Positions 8,563 through 17,743 of a stretch of 64,000 bases of DNA are shown piece by piece (within the stretch, counting starts at the first letter, position 1; each line of letters opens with the position of its first letter). The position numbers and the translations under genes are program-made. Location: assembly GCF_964186585.1 (NCBI RefSeq), contig NZ_OZ075067.1, positions 1,178,001 to 1,242,000 on the forward strand, in the 5' to 3' direction. The stretch is from Microbacterium sp. MM2322. GTDB lineage: Bacteria; Actinomycetota; Actinomycetes; Actinomycetales; Microbacteriaceae. The notes beneath the pieces are model-generated. The model was given only the letters and a program-made list of their open reading frames with translations. It was not told where the DNA came from and made no database searches.

Positions 8563-9098
8563 GAAGGTTCTCCATCACGACCGTCGAGCGAGACGATCTT
8601 AAAGGCGGCTGCATGTCTACTTAGATCGAGGGTGATGAGGACACTTTGGACGTCCGGGCGCTCGTCGTCGACAATCGATCTGCCTGAAGAGTCGAGAACG
8701 TCAACTTTTGAAACATCAACGCAACTCGCTAGCTGGGCGCGGTTTGCGTCTGGTGACCACTCGATCGGCTCAAGTCGGGAAATTTTTGATTCGCCTCGTA
8801 CCGTCAACCTCTCGGCGTGGTACTCGCTCAGTGTTTTCCGCTCTTTGTTCACAGCGTCACCAGACATCAACGCATAAACCGGCTCGAAGGTCGCGGGATC
8901 CGACAGATCCACTTCATTCAACGCATCCACATACGCCCGATAGGTGGCCTCCGCCGCGGCGAAGGCTTCCTCCTTCGACGCGAAGCCTGTCGGAGTGGGA
9001 GTGGGGGTGGGAGTCGGAGCGGCGGCCGGTGTGCAGGCGGACAAGACGGCGGCGAGTGTGACCGTGGCTACCAGCACGGCTGAACGTCGAGCGATCAT
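8556..9098 (-). CDS. Putative lipoprotein, function unknown
   Basis: The N-terminus has a type II signal peptide with lipobox LSAC (Cys about residue 22), followed by a Thr/Pro spacer (PTPTPTPTPT). The mature ~140 residues are compact and begin with a helical stretch, EEAFAAAEATYRAYVDALN. This resembles small actinobacterial lipoproteins of unknown role that have an NTF2-like helix-sheet pattern (inference). The 3' two-thirds (about 8581-8940) is roughly 55% G+C by my count, clearly below the flanking genes. Overlaps the downstream secreted-protein gene by 7 bases. Divergent from the YchJ-like gene. Confidence 0.82.
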   Translation of the reverse strand: MIARRSAVLVATVTLAAVLSACTPAAAPTPTPTPTPTGFASKEEAFAAAEATYRAYVDALNEVDLSDPATFEPVYALMSGDAVNKERKTLSEYHAERLTVRGESKISRLEPIEWSPDANRAQLASCVDVSKVDVLDSSGRSIVDDERPDVQSVLITLDLSRHAAAFKIVSLDGRDGEPSC

Positions 9099-9190
9099 GC
9101 GACCACGGTAACGAAGAGACGCCGCCCATCCGCGGGTTCTCCACAGCGCGTAGGCTCGCGGAGGTCGTTCGGGAGCGGTGGGGAGGGATC

Positions 9191-9610
9191 ATGTCGTTCG
9201 GAGCTGCGGCATCCGCTCGTCGAGGGCGTCGAATCGCGCTCGATGAGCCCTGCCCGTGTGGGCGACGTGAGTTCGGGGCGTGCTGCGGACCAGTCCTCGG
9301 TGGGCGGGCAGCGGAGACGCCCGAGGACCTGATGCGGTCGAGATACACCGCCTTCGCGCTCGGTGACGCGAGGCATCTGCTCGACACGTGGTTCCCCGCG
9401 ACCCGGCCCGACGACCTGACACTCGACCCCGGGACCAGCTGGACCCGGCTCGACTTTCTCGGCGCGGAGACCGCCGCGGACGGTCGCTCGGGACGAGTGA
9501 GCTTCCGCGCCCACTGGCTGGAGTCCGGGACAGTCGAGACGGGTGCCTTGGAAGAAGACAGTCGATTCGTCAGACACTCCGGTCGCTGGTATTACGTCAG
9601 CGCCCTCTGA
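9191..9610 (+). CDS. YchJ-family protein with SEC-C zinc motif
   Basis: A 139-residue protein. An N-terminal SEC-C-like zinc motif, CPCG followed by GACC (about residues 21-32), leads into the YchJ/UPF0225 domain with PEDLMRSRYTAFALGD and a WLDFLG-like segment (WTRLDFLGAE). It ends RHSGRWYYVSA, the usual C-terminus of the family. The biochemical role of YchJ is not established; the fold is NTF2-like with zinc binding. It is monocistronic, divergent from the lipoprotein gene and followed by the rpsA promoter region. Confidence 0.9.
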   Translation: MSFGAAASARRGRRIALDEPCPCGRREFGACCGPVLGGRAAETPEDLMRSRYTAFALGDARHLLDTWFPATRPDDLTLDPGTSWTRLDFLGAETAADGRSGRVSFRAHWLESGTVETGALEEDSRFVRHSGRWYYVSAL

Positions 9611-9757
9611 TACTCTGGAGCGTCGCACGCGTGGCTCTTGAGTCATGCCCGGGCGACATCGCACCACCAACCACTCTGCCCCGATCGGCTGCCGCACGTC
9701 CTCGTGCGGATGAGTTCCGGGGCCCGATTACAACACCATCCAAGGACAACCCCCTAC
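9609..9757 (+). promoter_or_regulatory. rpsA promoter and long 5' leader
   Basis: GATACT (9609-9614) is a candidate -10 overlapping the stop of the upstream gene. It would give a leader of about 135 bases before the rpsA ATG. The leader contains a perfect 7-bp hairpin, CCGCACG-TCCT-CGTGCGG (9692-9709), and AAGGA 13 bases before the ATG. In enterobacteria S1 represses its own mRNA through leader structure; a similar role here is only a suggestion. Confidence 0.45.
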
Positions 9758-11209
9758 ATGACTAACGCAACGACCGCCCCGGCCACCAAGCAGGTCGCCA
9801 TCAACGACATCGGATCTGCTGAGGACTTCCTGGCCGCGGTCGAAAAGACCCTGAAGTTCTTCAACGACGGAGACCTCATCGAGGGCACCGTCGTCAAGAT
9901 CGATCGCGACGAGGTTCTCCTCGACGTCGGCTACAAGACCGAGGGTGTCATCCCCTCGCGCGAGCTCTCGATCAAGCACGACGTCGACCCCAACGAGGTC
10001 GTCAACGTCGGCGACCAGGTTGAGGCCCTCGTTCTCCAGAAGGAGGACAAGGAAGGCCGTCTGATCCTGTCCAAGAAGCGCGCGCAGTACGAGCGTGCCT
10101 GGGGCGACGTCGAGAAGATCAAGGAGAACGACGGTGTTGTCACCGGCTCCGTGATCGAGGTCGTCAAGGGTGGTCTCATCGTCGACATCGGCCTTCGTGG
10201 CTTCCTCCCCGCGTCGCTCATCGAGCTCCGTCGTGTCCGCGACCTCACGCCGTACCTCGGCCAGGAGATCGAGGCCAAGATCCTCGAGCTCGACAAGAAC
10301 CGCAACAACGTCGTTCTTTCGCGCCGCGCCCTGCTCGAGCAGACGCAGTCCGAGTCGCGCTCGAACTTCCTCAACAACCTCCACAAGGGCCAGGTCCGCA
10401 AGGGCACCGTCTCGTCGATCGTCAACTTCGGTGCGTTCGTCGACCTCGGTGGCGTCGACGGTCTCGTCCACGTCTCGGAGCTCTCGTGGAAGCACATCGA
10501 GCACGCATCCGAGGTCGTCGAGGTCGGCCAGGAAGTCACCGTCGAGATCCTCGAGGTGGACCTGGACCGCGAGCGCGTCTCCCTGTCGCTGAAGGCGACG
10601 CAGGAGGACCCGTGGCAGGTCTTCGCCCGCACCCACGCGATCGGTCAGGTCGCTCCGGGCAAGGTCACCAAGCTCGTTCCGTTCGGTGCGTTCGTCCGCG
10701 TGGCAGACGGCATCGAGGGTCTCGTGCACATCTCCGAGCTGTCCGGCAAGCACGTCGAGCTCGCCGAGCAGGTCGTTTCCGTCGGTGAAGAGGTCTTCGT
10801 CAAGATCATCGACATCGACCTCGAGCGTCGTCGCATCTCGCTGTCGCTGAAGCAGGCCAACGAGTCGGTCGACCCCAACGGCACCGAGTTCGACCCGGCC
10901 CTCTACGGCATGGTCACCGAGTACGACGAGAACGGCGAGTACAAGTACCCCGAGGGCTTCGACTCCGAGACCAACCAGTGGAAGGAAGGCTTCGACGAGG
11001 CCCGCCTTGCCTGGGAGGCCGAGTACGCCGCAGCTCAGGGTCGCTGGGAAGCCCACAAGGCTGCCGTCGCCAAGGCCCTCGAGGCCGAGGCTGCCGCTCC
11101 GGCCGACTCGGGCTCGTCGTCCTTCTCGTCCGAGGTCGCGAGCGGCGCGGGTACCCTCGCCGACGACGAGGCGCTGGCTGCTCTGCGTGAGAAGCTGTCC
11201 GGTCGCTGA
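9758..11209 (+). CDS. rpsA: 30S ribosomal protein S1
   Basis: RNA-binding ribosomal protein that helps place mRNA on the 30S subunit. At 483 residues it carries four S1 OB-fold repeats, at about 36-105, 122-188, 209-277 and 294-363. The last two are the best conserved (VNFGAFVDLGGVDGLVHVSELSW and VPFGAFVRVADGIEGLVHISELSG are the repeat cores). Actinobacterial S1 has four repeats rather than the six of E. coli. The C-terminal ~110 residues are acidic and Ala-rich. I chose the ATG at 9758 because the family begins just before the first repeat; a longer open frame upstream would use the leader. Confidence 0.96.
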   Translation: MTNATTAPATKQVAINDIGSAEDFLAAVEKTLKFFNDGDLIEGTVVKIDRDEVLLDVGYKTEGVIPSRELSIKHDVDPNEVVNVGDQVEALVLQKEDKEGRLILSKKRAQYERAWGDVEKIKENDGVVTGSVIEVVKGGLIVDIGLRGFLPASLIELRRVRDLTPYLGQEIEAKILELDKNRNNVVLSRRALLEQTQSESRSNFLNNLHKGQVRKGTVSSIVNFGAFVDLGGVDGLVHVSELSWKHIEHASEVVEVGQEVTVEILEVDLDRERVSLSLKATQEDPWQVFARTHAIGQVAPGKVTKLVPFGAFVRVADGIEGLVHISELSGKHVELAEQVVSVGEEVFVKIIDIDLERRRISLSLKQANESVDPNGTEFDPALYGMVTEYDENGEYKYPEGFDSETNQWKEGFDEARLAWEAEYAAAQGRWEAHKAAVAKALEAEAAAPADSGSSSFSSEVASGAGTLADDEALAALREKLSGR

Positions 11210-11225
11210 TCGACAACACCTGAAT

Positions 11226-11258
11226 CGAGGGGTCGGAGCCATGTGCTCCGGCCCCTCG
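11226..11258 (+). terminator. Intrinsic terminator after rpsA
   Basis: A stem of 14 pairs (one G-U) formed by 11226-11239 and 11245-11258 with loop CATGT, 16 bases after the rpsA stop. It is trailed by GTCGTTCC rather than a strict U-tract. Confidence 0.7.
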
Positions 11259-11296
11259 GTCGTTCCTGGACGTATCCCGTCCCGCCCGGCGCCCGG

Positions 11297-11302
11297 TAAC
11301 GT
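11297..11302 (+). promoter_or_regulatory. -10 box for the histidine kinase operon
   Basis: TAACGT ends six bases before the GTG at 11309, a spacing expected for a leaderless transcript. GCAGGT between them is a poor Shine-Dalgarno site. Confidence 0.45.
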
Positions 11303-11308
11303 GCAGGT

Positions 11309-13021
11309 GTGACGCAAGAGCACGAGGGATCGACTGCAGATCGATCACCGCCGCCACGGACGGGGGTGCGGATGCATCGGTTCTTCGACGCGCCCCGTCG
11401 GCAGCTCCCGCTGACAGAGCTTCGCGACCGTGTCGCCGCCAACAACCAGCTCCTCCTGACGGGCATCGTCGCCGCCATCTTCCTCTCTGGAATTCCCAGC
11501 GGCTGGCTGGCGGGGGCGCCGCAGTTCGCGCCGGGTGCAGTGATCGTCGTCGTGGCGGCCGTGGCCAGCCTCGCGGTTCCCTGGTCCCGCCTCCACCCCT
11601 CGTGGGTGGCCGTCATCCCCCTCCTCGACATCGTCGCCATCGGTCTCATGCGGACATCTGACGTACCGGGGATCGGGCTCTTATGGGCGTTCCCGACGAT
11701 GTGGCTGTCGTCCATGGGGCGGCTGGGGTTCGTGGCGGCATGCGTCGGTTCGATCAGCGCGTATTGGATCGCCCTCCTCTTCGTGCCGGAGTTCCAACTC
11801 ACGTGGGCCGTGATCGTTCTCCCCGCGGTCGTCATCGCCATCGGCGCATCCACGTACAACGCCACGCGACGTTTCCTTGCTCAGCGCGCCCTGCTCGACC
11901 GCCAAGCGGAGCGTCTGACTGCCGCTCTGCGATACGCGAGCCGGCAGGAGCAACTTCTGACTGAGGTCCTCGACACCGTCGACTTCGGTGTCCTCCGGGT
12001 CGGCGCGGACGGTGAGATCACCTTCGTCAACGACGCGCTCGGTCGTTTCCAGCAGCGCATCCCGGGATTCGGGCGAGTCGACGGCGGGGAGCAGATCTTC
12101 GCCGCCGACGGAGAGACCCCACTGGCGGCAGAAGACCGACCCCTTTCGCGCATCATCCGAGGAGAGAGCTTCAGCGACGTCGTCCTCTGGTACGCCGTCT
12201 CGGATTCGCGCCGTGCCGCGCTCAGCCTCACCGCCCGGCGGATGAGGGATGCCGACGGCAACCCCGCAGGCGTCGTCCTCGTCGCGCGCGACGTCACTGA
12301 CGAGCGGACCGCGCTCAAAGCGCGCGACAGCCTCGTCGCCTCGGTCTCCCACGAGCTGCGCACTCCGCTGACCTCGATCATCGGATACCTCGAGCTCGTG
12401 CTCGACACGGAGGACGTCCCGGATTCGGTGCGTCGGCAGGTCGACGTCGCGTACCGCAACAGCGAGCGCCTCCTCAGCATCGTGTCCGGGATCCTCGCCG
12501 CATCCACCGCCTCACGGATGTCAGCAGAGGTGACGGTGTCGCCGGTGATCCATGACGTGGGATCGGTCGTCCGGGCCGCGGCATCCGATCTCGCCCCGGT
12601 CGCGAAAGAGCGGGCGATACGCGTCGATACGAGCGATGTGGACGACACCCCTGCCTTCATCGATCCGGCCCGCATCCGTCAGGTCGTCGACAATCTGATC
12701 AGTAACGCCATCAAGTTCAACCGCGACGGCGGAGCCATCGTGCTGAGCAGTTCGACGGACGGTGACGTGTCGTGGTTCCTCGTCCGCGACACGGGGATCG
12801 GGCTGACGCCGGAGGATCAGGAACGGCTGTTCGAGCGGTTCTTCCGCGCAGAATCCGGAGTCGCCGGGACGGGCTTGGGACTGGCGATCAGCCGAGAGAT
12901 CGTCCGAGCCCACGGCGGCGATATCACGGTGACGTCCACGAAGGGAACGGGCACGACGTTCATGGTCCGCCTGCCCGCACATGCCACCGCCGTGCCCGAA
13001 TCGTCCGAGGACGCGCCATGA
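11309..13021 (+). CDS. Membrane sensor histidine kinase with PAS domain
   Basis: 570 residues. Five or six membrane helices lie at about 47-185, followed by a short coiled segment, a PAS-like domain (about 215-335) and a kinase core. HisKA has the phospho-acceptor in [10 protein letters not shown] (His348). The HATPase domain shows the N box [10 protein letters not shown], the G1 box DTGIGL and a G2 region GTGLGLAIS. No periplasmic loop is large enough to be a sensor domain, so the signal is probably sensed in the membrane or by the PAS domain. No response regulator lies next to it. Its ATGA stop/start overlap with the next gene ties it to a degenerate GGDEF membrane protein instead. Confidence 0.93.
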   Translation: MTQEHEGSTADRSPPPRTGVRMHRFFDAPRRQLPLTELRDRVAANNQLLLTGIVAAIFLSGIPSGWLAGAPQFAPGAVIVVVAAVASLAVPWSRLHPSWVAVIPLLDIVAIGLMRTSDVPGIGLLWAFPTMWLSSMGRLGFVAACVGSISAYWIALLFVPEFQLTWAVIVLPAVVIAIGASTYNATRRFLAQRALLDRQAERLTAALRYASRQEQLLTEVLDTVDFGVLRVGADGEITFVNDALGRFQQRIPGFGRVDGGEQIFAADGETPLAAEDRPLSRIIRGESFSDVVLWYAVSDSRRAALSLTARRMRDADGNPAGVVLVARDVTDERTALKARDSLVASVSHELRTPLTSIIGYLELVLDTEDVPDSVRRQVDVAYRNSERLLSIVSGILAASTASRMSAEVTVSPVIHDVGSVVRAAASDLAPVAKERAIRVDTSDVDDTPAFIDPARIRQVVDNLISNAIKFNRDGGAIVLSSSTDGDVSWFLVRDTGIGLTPEDQERLFERFFRAESGVAGTGLGLAISREIVRAHGGDITVTSTKGTGTTFMVRLPAHATAVPESSEDAP

Positions 13022-14208
13022 GCCTTGATCTCTTCTCCGTGACGGTCATGAGCGCGATCGTCGCGTTCGTCGCCACCGCGATCTTCGTGATCGAGACGCT
13101 CCGTCGCCGGGATGCCGGCGCGGGCAGACTCTGGGCAGTTGCCTACCTCTGCGGGACGGTGACCACCTTCGCCTACATCTCGTGGGCAGCGGGCATAGGC
13201 GCGGAAGTGAGTATCGCGATCGGCAATGCCGCCTTCGTCATGACCCCGGCATTCATGTGGCTCGGCAACCGGCGTTTCAACGACCGCCCTATCGTCTGGC
13301 AGTCCATCGTCGTCGCGGTGCTCGCGGTGACGACGTTCCTTGCCGCCGTCATCCGTGTCCCGATCGAGGGCGCGTGGGGCGGATGGACGGTCATGGCCGC
13401 ACACATCGTCTTCTTCTTCCTCGCCGGGGGATGGGAGGCGACGCGCCGGCCCATGGGCCGCATGGGCAACGCACGCCTGCTGAGCGGCGTCCTGTTCGCG
13501 GCCGCGGTGTACTACGTCGCCCGGCTCGGCGTCTTCATCGTCGGCGGCGGGCCCGACGAACCGTTCTTCGTCACCTGGTTCGGCTCCATCTCCGCCAACA
13601 TCGCGACCGTCGTGCTGACGATGGTCGCCGTGGTCGTCACGTCGATCCTCCGCGCCACGAAGAGTGCGACCCAGCGTTACGAGTGGCTGAGTGAGAACGG
13701 CGTCGCAGCCGACGGCGTCATGCTCGCCAGGACCTACCGCGACGCCCTCGGGGATATGGCGGAGCGCGCCGGGTGGCGCCGCGAACTCGTCAGCGTGATC
13801 ATCGTCCACGTCGACGGGCTCGACGAGATGGCTGCCGCCTTCGGGTCGGATGCCGCAGACGAACTCGCCGCCCAATGGCGCCGATCCGTGCGCCGTCACG
13901 CCCCGGCATCCGCCTTCGTGGGGGAGGACGGGGACGCGACCCTCGCGGTATGCGGTGTCGCCAGTACCGCTGCGGACGCGCGCCGACAGGGTGCGGTCAT
14001 CTACCGCGGCTGCATCGACGACCTCGCGGGGAACCCGACTGGGCTGCTTCCCGTCGTGGGCGTCGGGGTCGCGCTGACGGAGACCGTCGGTTACGACACC
14101 GGTCTGCTCATGGAGTCCGCACGCGGAGCGGCCATCCGCGCGTCGCGGAGCCTCGAGGCATCCGTTCTCTTCGGAGGTCTCGATGAGGCGCGGTCCCACC
14201 TGACCTGA
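13018..14208 (+). CDS. Membrane protein with degenerate GGDEF domain
   Basis: 396 residues. Six or seven hydrophobic helices span about 5-210, and a cytoplasmic C-terminal domain of ~170 residues follows. That domain follows the diguanylate cyclase pattern: [20 protein letters not shown] matches the first metal-binding Asp and the following helix. The catalytic loop, however, reads [10 protein letters not shown] (about 301-310) instead of the GG(D/E)EF signature, so c-di-GMP synthesis is unlikely. It may bind nucleotide or act as a partner domain. The start overlaps the histidine kinase stop (ATGA), arguing for co-translation and a shared signalling role. Assignment to GGDEF is by pattern, not search. 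Confidence 0.78.
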   Translation: MSLDLFSVTVMSAIVAFVATAIFVIETLRRRDAGAGRLWAVAYLCGTVTTFAYISWAAGIGAEVSIAIGNAAFVMTPAFMWLGNRRFNDRPIVWQSIVVAVLAVTTFLAAVIRVPIEGAWGGWTVMAAHIVFFFLAGGWEATRRPMGRMGNARLLSGVLFAAAVYYVARLGVFIVGGGPDEPFFVTWFGSISANIATVVLTMVAVVVTSILRATKSATQRYEWLSENGVAADGVMLARTYRDALGDMAERAGWRRELVSVIIVHVDGLDEMAAAFGSDAADELAAQWRRSVRRHAPASAFVGEDGDATLAVCGVASTAADARRQGAVIYRGCIDDLAGNPTGLLPVVGVGVALTETVGYDTGLLMESARGAAIRASRSLEASVLFGGLDEARSHLT

Positions 14209-14231
14209 CCGGAGCGTGGCATTCTCGAGGA

Positions 14232-14828
14232 ATGCCTCTCATCGCACTGACCGGCGGAATCGCGTCGGGGAAGTCCACCATCGCCCGGCGCCTGGCAGAA
14301 CACGGTGCCGTCGTGGTCGACGCGGACGGCCTCGTGCGCGAGGTGCAGCAACCCGGCTCGCCTGTCCTGGCCGCGATCGCGGCAGAGTTCGGACAGGACG
14401 TGCTGACCCCCGCCGGCGAGCTCGACCGCGCCGGGCTCGCATCCCGCGTCTTCGGTGATCCGGATGCCGTGGGCCGCCTCAACGCGATCGTCCACCCGGC
14501 AGTTCGCGAGGAGTCCGCGCGCCGCTTCCGCGCGGCCTTCGAGGCGGATGCGGAGGCGGTTGTCGTCTACGACGTCCCGCTGCTGCTGGAAGCGCGTGCG
14601 GAAGACCCCTGGGAGCTGATCGTCGTCGCTCACGCACCGGCCGCGCTTCGTCGCGAGCGACTCGTGACGCTGCGAGGGATGGCGCCGGCCGACGCGGACG
14701 CTCGGATGTCGGCCCAGGTGGACGACGAGCGGCGCTTGGCGATCGCCGACGTCGTCATCGACACCGCCGGCGACATCGCCGACACTCTCGCGCAGACCGA
14801 CGCGCTCTGGGCTCGGCTCACCGCCTGA
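14232..14828 (+). CDS. coaE: Dephospho-CoA kinase
   Basis: Final step of coenzyme A synthesis: phosphorylates the 3'-hydroxyl of dephospho-CoA with ATP. The Walker A motif GGIASGKST is at about residues 8-16, with the typical early ADGLVREV and later VYDVPLLLEA. 198 residues, the usual length without a GrpB fusion. It begins 23 bases after the degenerate GGDEF gene and lies 60 bases before uvrB, a common actinobacterial neighbourhood. Confidence 0.96.
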   Translation: MPLIALTGGIASGKSTIARRLAEHGAVVVDADGLVREVQQPGSPVLAAIAAEFGQDVLTPAGELDRAGLASRVFGDPDAVGRLNAIVHPAVREESARRFRAAFEADAEAVVVYDVPLLLEARAEDPWELIVVAHAPAALRRERLVTLRGMAPADADARMSAQVDDERRLAIADVVIDTAGDIADTLAQTDALWARLTA

Positions 14829-14876
14829 CATCCCACGCCGAGGGCGAACGTCGGAGCCGGTGTCGGAGGCCCGCCC

Positions 14877-14882
14877 TACGCT
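14877..14882 (+). promoter_or_regulatory. -10 box for uvrB
   Basis: TACGCT ends six bases before the uvrB ATG (14889); the intervening GGAAGC is a weak ribosome site. A leaderless start is likely. No SOS (LexA) box was evident in the 60-base gap. Confidence 0.45.
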
Positions 14883-14888
14883 GGAAGC

Positions 14889-16970
14889 ATGCAGACCACG
14901 CGATCCGTCCGGCCGTTCGAGGTCGTCAGCGAGTACGTCCCGAGTGGTGACCAGCCCCAGGCGATCGCACAGCTCGCCGGCCGTATCAATGCGGGCGAGA
15001 CGGACGTCGTTCTCCTCGGTGCCACGGGTACCGGCAAGTCCGCGACCACGGCTTGGCTGATCGAGCAGGTGCAGCGTCCGACGCTCGTGCTCGCGCACAA
15101 CAAGACCCTCGCGGCCCAGCTGGCGAACGAGTTCCGCGACCTGATGCCGAACAACGCGGTCGAGTACTTCGTGAGCTACTACGACTACTACCAGCCCGAG
15201 GCGTACGTCCCGCAGACGGACACCTTCATCGAGAAGGACTCGTCGATCAACGCCGAGGTCGAACGCCTCCGCCACTCGACCACGAACTCGCTCCTCAGCC
15301 GTCGCGACGTCGTCGTCGTGTCGACGGTGTCGTGCATCTACGGCCTCGGGGCGCCGGAGGAGTATCTCCGGGCGATGGTGGCCCTGCAGGTGGGGGAGCG
15401 GTACGACCGCGACGCCCTCATTCGCAAGTTCATCGCGATGCAGTACAACCGCAACGACGTCGACTTCTCGCGCGGCAACTTCCGCGTGCGCGGCGACACG
15501 ATCGAGATCATTCCGGTGTACGAGGAGTACGCCGTTCGCATCGAGCTGTTCGGCGACGAGATCGAAGCGCTGTACATGCTGCATCCGCTCACGGGCGATA
15601 TCGTCCAGAAGCTCGAGAGCGTGCCGATCTTCCCGGCATCCCACTACGTCGCCGGCACCGATACGGTGCAGCGCGCCATCGGGACGATCGAGCACGAACT
15701 CGAGGAACGTCTCAAGGAGTTCGAGTCGCAGGGCAAGCTCCTCGAAGCGCAGCGCCTGCGTATGCGGACGAGCTTCGATCTCGAGATGCTCCAGCAGCTC
15801 GGGTTCTGTTCGGGCATCGAGAACTACTCCCGCCACATGGACGGACGGATGCCGGGCGAAGCGCCCCACACTCTGCTCGACTTCTTCCCCGATGACTTCC
15901 TGCTGGTCATCGACGAATCGCACGTCACCGTGCCGCAGATCGGCGCGATGTACGAGGGGGATGCCTCCCGCAAGCGCACGCTCGTCGACCACGGGTTCCG
16001 GCTCCCGAGCGCGATGGACAACCGTCCGCTCCGCTTCGACGAGTTCAAGCAGCGGATCGGGCAGACCGTCTACCTGTCGGCCACGCCCGGTCGTTACGAG
16101 ATGGGCATCGCCGACGGGATCGTCGAGCAGATCATCCGCCCGACGGGTCTCGTCGATCCCGAGATCATCGTGAAGCCGTCGAAGGGCCAGATCGACGACT
16201 TGCTCGAGGAGATCCGCCTCCGGGTCGAGCGCGATGAGCGTGTTCTCGTGACGACGCTCACGAAGAAGATGGCTGAGGAACTCACCGACTTCCTCGGCGA
16301 GCACGGGGTGCGGGTGCGGTACCTGCATTCGGACGTCGACACGCTCCGCCGCGTGGAGCTGCTCACCGAGCTGCGCCAGGGTGTCTACGACGTGCTCGTC
16401 GGCATCAACCTGCTCCGCGAAGGTCTCGACCTCCCCGAGGTGTCACTCGTGGCGATCCTGGATGCCGACAAGGAGGGATTCCTCCGTTCCGGAACGTCTC
16501 TGATCCAGACGATCGGCCGCGCGGCTCGCAACGTCTCGGGTGAGGTCCACATGTACGCCGATCGGATCACCGACTCGATGGCCGCCGCGATCGAAGAGAC
16601 CGACCGCAGACGCGAGAAGCAGGTTGCTTACAACCTCGAGCACGGCATCGATCCGCAACCGCTGCGCAAGAAGATCGCCGACATCACCGATGCTCTCGCA
16701 CGCGAGGCGAGCGACACCCGCGACATGATGGACAGTCGCAGCAAGGGCAAGAACAAGTCGGGCAAGGGCAAGAGCCCCACCCCGCAGCTGCGGCGAGAGG
16801 GGATCGCGGCTGAGGGGGCGAACCAGCTCGAGGCGACGATCGAGGACCTCACGCGTCAGATGCTCGCGGCGGCAGACGAACTCAAGTTCGAGCTCGCGGG
16901 GCGACTTCGCGACGAGGTTCAGGACCTGAAGAAGGAGCTGCGGGCGATGGAGCGAGCCGGCCACGCCTGA
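14889..16970 (+). CDS. uvrB: Excinuclease ABC subunit B
   Basis: DNA damage-verifying helicase-like subunit of nucleotide excision repair. Walker A is GATGTGKS (about 44-51). The beta-hairpin region [10 protein letters not shown] is present, as are helicase motifs DESHVT and QTIGRAARN. The C-terminal UvrB/UvrC coiled domain ([20 protein letters not shown]) is intact. 693 residues, full length. uvrA and uvrC lie nearby on the same strand but are separated from it by a convergent small gene and an OhrR-like regulator, so uvrB is a separate transcription unit. Confidence 0.97.
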   Translation: MQTTRSVRPFEVVSEYVPSGDQPQAIAQLAGRINAGETDVVLLGATGTGKSATTAWLIEQVQRPTLVLAHNKTLAAQLANEFRDLMPNNAVEYFVSYYDYYQPEAYVPQTDTFIEKDSSINAEVERLRHSTTNSLLSRRDVVVVSTVSCIYGLGAPEEYLRAMVALQVGERYDRDALIRKFIAMQYNRNDVDFSRGNFRVRGDTIEIIPVYEEYAVRIELFGDEIEALYMLHPLTGDIVQKLESVPIFPASHYVAGTDTVQRAIGTIEHELEERLKEFESQGKLLEAQRLRMRTSFDLEMLQQLGFCSGIENYSRHMDGRMPGEAPHTLLDFFPDDFLLVIDESHVTVPQIGAMYEGDASRKRTLVDHGFRLPSAMDNRPLRFDEFKQRIGQTVYLSATPGRYEMGIADGIVEQIIRPTGLVDPEIIVKPSKGQIDDLLEEIRLRVERDERVLVTTLTKKMAEELTDFLGEHGVRVRYLHSDVDTLRRVELLTELRQGVYDVLVGINLLREGLDLPEVSLVAILDADKEGFLRSGTSLIQTIGRAARNVSGEVHMYADRITDSMAAAIEETDRRREKQVAYNLEHGIDPQPLRKKIADITDALAREASDTRDMMDSRSKGKNKSGKGKSPTPQLRREGIAAEGANQLEATIEDLTRQMLAAADELKFELAGRLRDEVQDLKKELRAMERAGHA

Positions 16971-16983
16971 TCAGGCGCCCCTG

Positions 16984-17220
16984 TCATGGGCAGTGGATGA
17001 GCGGGCGCTCGCCCGTCCGGTCGAAGGTGTGCTGCGACATGGGGTTGCCGCAGAGTGGGCAGGCGCGCTCCGTGCGGATCGGTTCTGGTTCGGTCTCGTA
17101 AGGACCGACCGAGGCGGGACCGGCGTATCGGATGAGGCGGTTGTTCCACCACGCGTAGAAGCCACCTGCCGCGCGAATCCGCTGGCGGAGCGGCGGCCGA
17201 GATTCCCGTTCCTCATCCAT
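16984..17220 (-). CDS. Small zinc-ribbon-like protein, function unknown
   Basis: 78 residues. The first 35 are basic and aromatic (RIRAAGGFYAWWNNRLIRYAG). The last 25 hold CPLC (Cys54, Cys57), His64, His76 and Cys77, with the protein ending right after the last Cys-Pro. This looks like half a zinc ribbon, with possible His ligands. I recall similar small proteins in related genomes but know no function. The ATG at 17220 lies next to the palindrome that separates it from the OhrR-like gene, so the two divergent genes probably share that control site. Its 3' end is 13 bases from the convergent uvrB. Confidence 0.75.
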   Translation of the reverse strand: MDEERESRPPLRQRIRAAGGFYAWWNNRLIRYAGPASVGPYETEPEPIRTERACPLCGNPMSQHTFDRTGERPLIHCP

Positions 17221-17225
17221 ACTGA

Positions 17226-17237
17226 TTAGTGTACTAA
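17226..17237. promoter_or_regulatory. Palindromic operator between the zinc-ribbon and OhrR-like genes
   Basis: TTAGTGTACTAA is a perfect inverted repeat (TTAGT, 2-base centre, ACTAA) in an AT-rich patch of a GC-rich genome. It sits in the 40-base gap of a divergent MarR/OhrR-type regulator, where such regulators usually bind to repress themselves and the neighbour. AT-rich hexamers on both strands overlap it and could be the -10 boxes. Confidence 0.6.
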
Positions 17238-17260
17238 CTATTAGAGGGATGAGGACCTTG

Positions 17261-17701
17261 ATGGACGATGACGCTCTGAAGCTGGAAAGCCAACTCTGCT
17301 TCGCGATCGTGACCGCGGCGCGGAATGTCGTCTCGATCTATCGGCCCGTCCTCGAGCCGCTCGGGCTCACGCACCCTCAATACCTCGTGATGCTCGCGCT
17401 GTGGGAGAGGGCGCCGCAGTCGCTTTCCGAGCTCGCCGCGACGCTCGCTGTCGAGCCCGCCAGCCTTTCCCCGACGATCAAGCGGCTCGAAACGCAGGGA
17501 CGTCTGATCCGCCGTCGCCGGGCCGCCGACGAGCGGGTCCTCGACATCGAGCTGACGCCGGAAGGGCGTGCTCTGAGAGAGCGTGCACTGGATGTCCCGC
17601 GCCAGATCATGGAACGGGTCGGCCTCGGCGTCGCGGATGTCGAACGGCTGCGGGACGGCCTCCAGCCCTTCGCCGGCGGTCGCGACACGCGCGCGGACTG
17701 A
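17261..17701 (+). CDS. MarR-family regulator, OhrR-like peroxide sensor
   Basis: A winged-helix repressor of 146 residues. The N-terminus SQLCFAIVTAARNVVSIYRP and the core HPQYLVMLALWE match OhrR, the organic-hydroperoxide sensor. The reactive cysteine is Cys13, 14 residues before the conserved Tyr of IYRP. Of the other tyrosines around the B. subtilis OhrR cysteine, the Tyr40 position is His here and the Tyr19 position is Val. The DNA-recognition helix lies around LAVEPASLSPTIKRLE. The start at 17261 has GAGG seven bases before it; an in-frame ATG at 17249 is possible. No ohr peroxidase gene is adjacent, so its targets are unknown beyond the divergent gene and itself. Confidence 0.88.
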   Translation: MDDDALKLESQLCFAIVTAARNVVSIYRPVLEPLGLTHPQYLVMLALWERAPQSLSELAATLAVEPASLSPTIKRLETQGRLIRRRRAADERVLDIELTPEGRALRERALDVPRQIMERVGLGVADVERLRDGLQPFAGGRDTRAD

Positions 17702-17743
17702 TCGCGGGGAGCGAAGCCCGGAGCCCATGTCGGTGGCCCAACC

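Noticed and set aside
8581..8940. Horizontally acquired island at the lipoprotein gene
   Set aside because: The composition shift covers only part of one gene, with no mobility gene, repeat or tRNA nearby; composition alone does not show transfer.
9728..11323. Long open frame antisense to rpsA
   Set aside because: The encoded peptide is low-complexity Asp/Leu/Val/Arg sequence without domain features, a mirror of codon bias in a GC-rich gene. rpsA on the other strand is certain.
14091..16328. 745-codon frame antisense to uvrB and coaE
   Set aside because: Rich in Arg, Glu and Asp from antisense codon bias; crosses two real genes and has no ribosome site.
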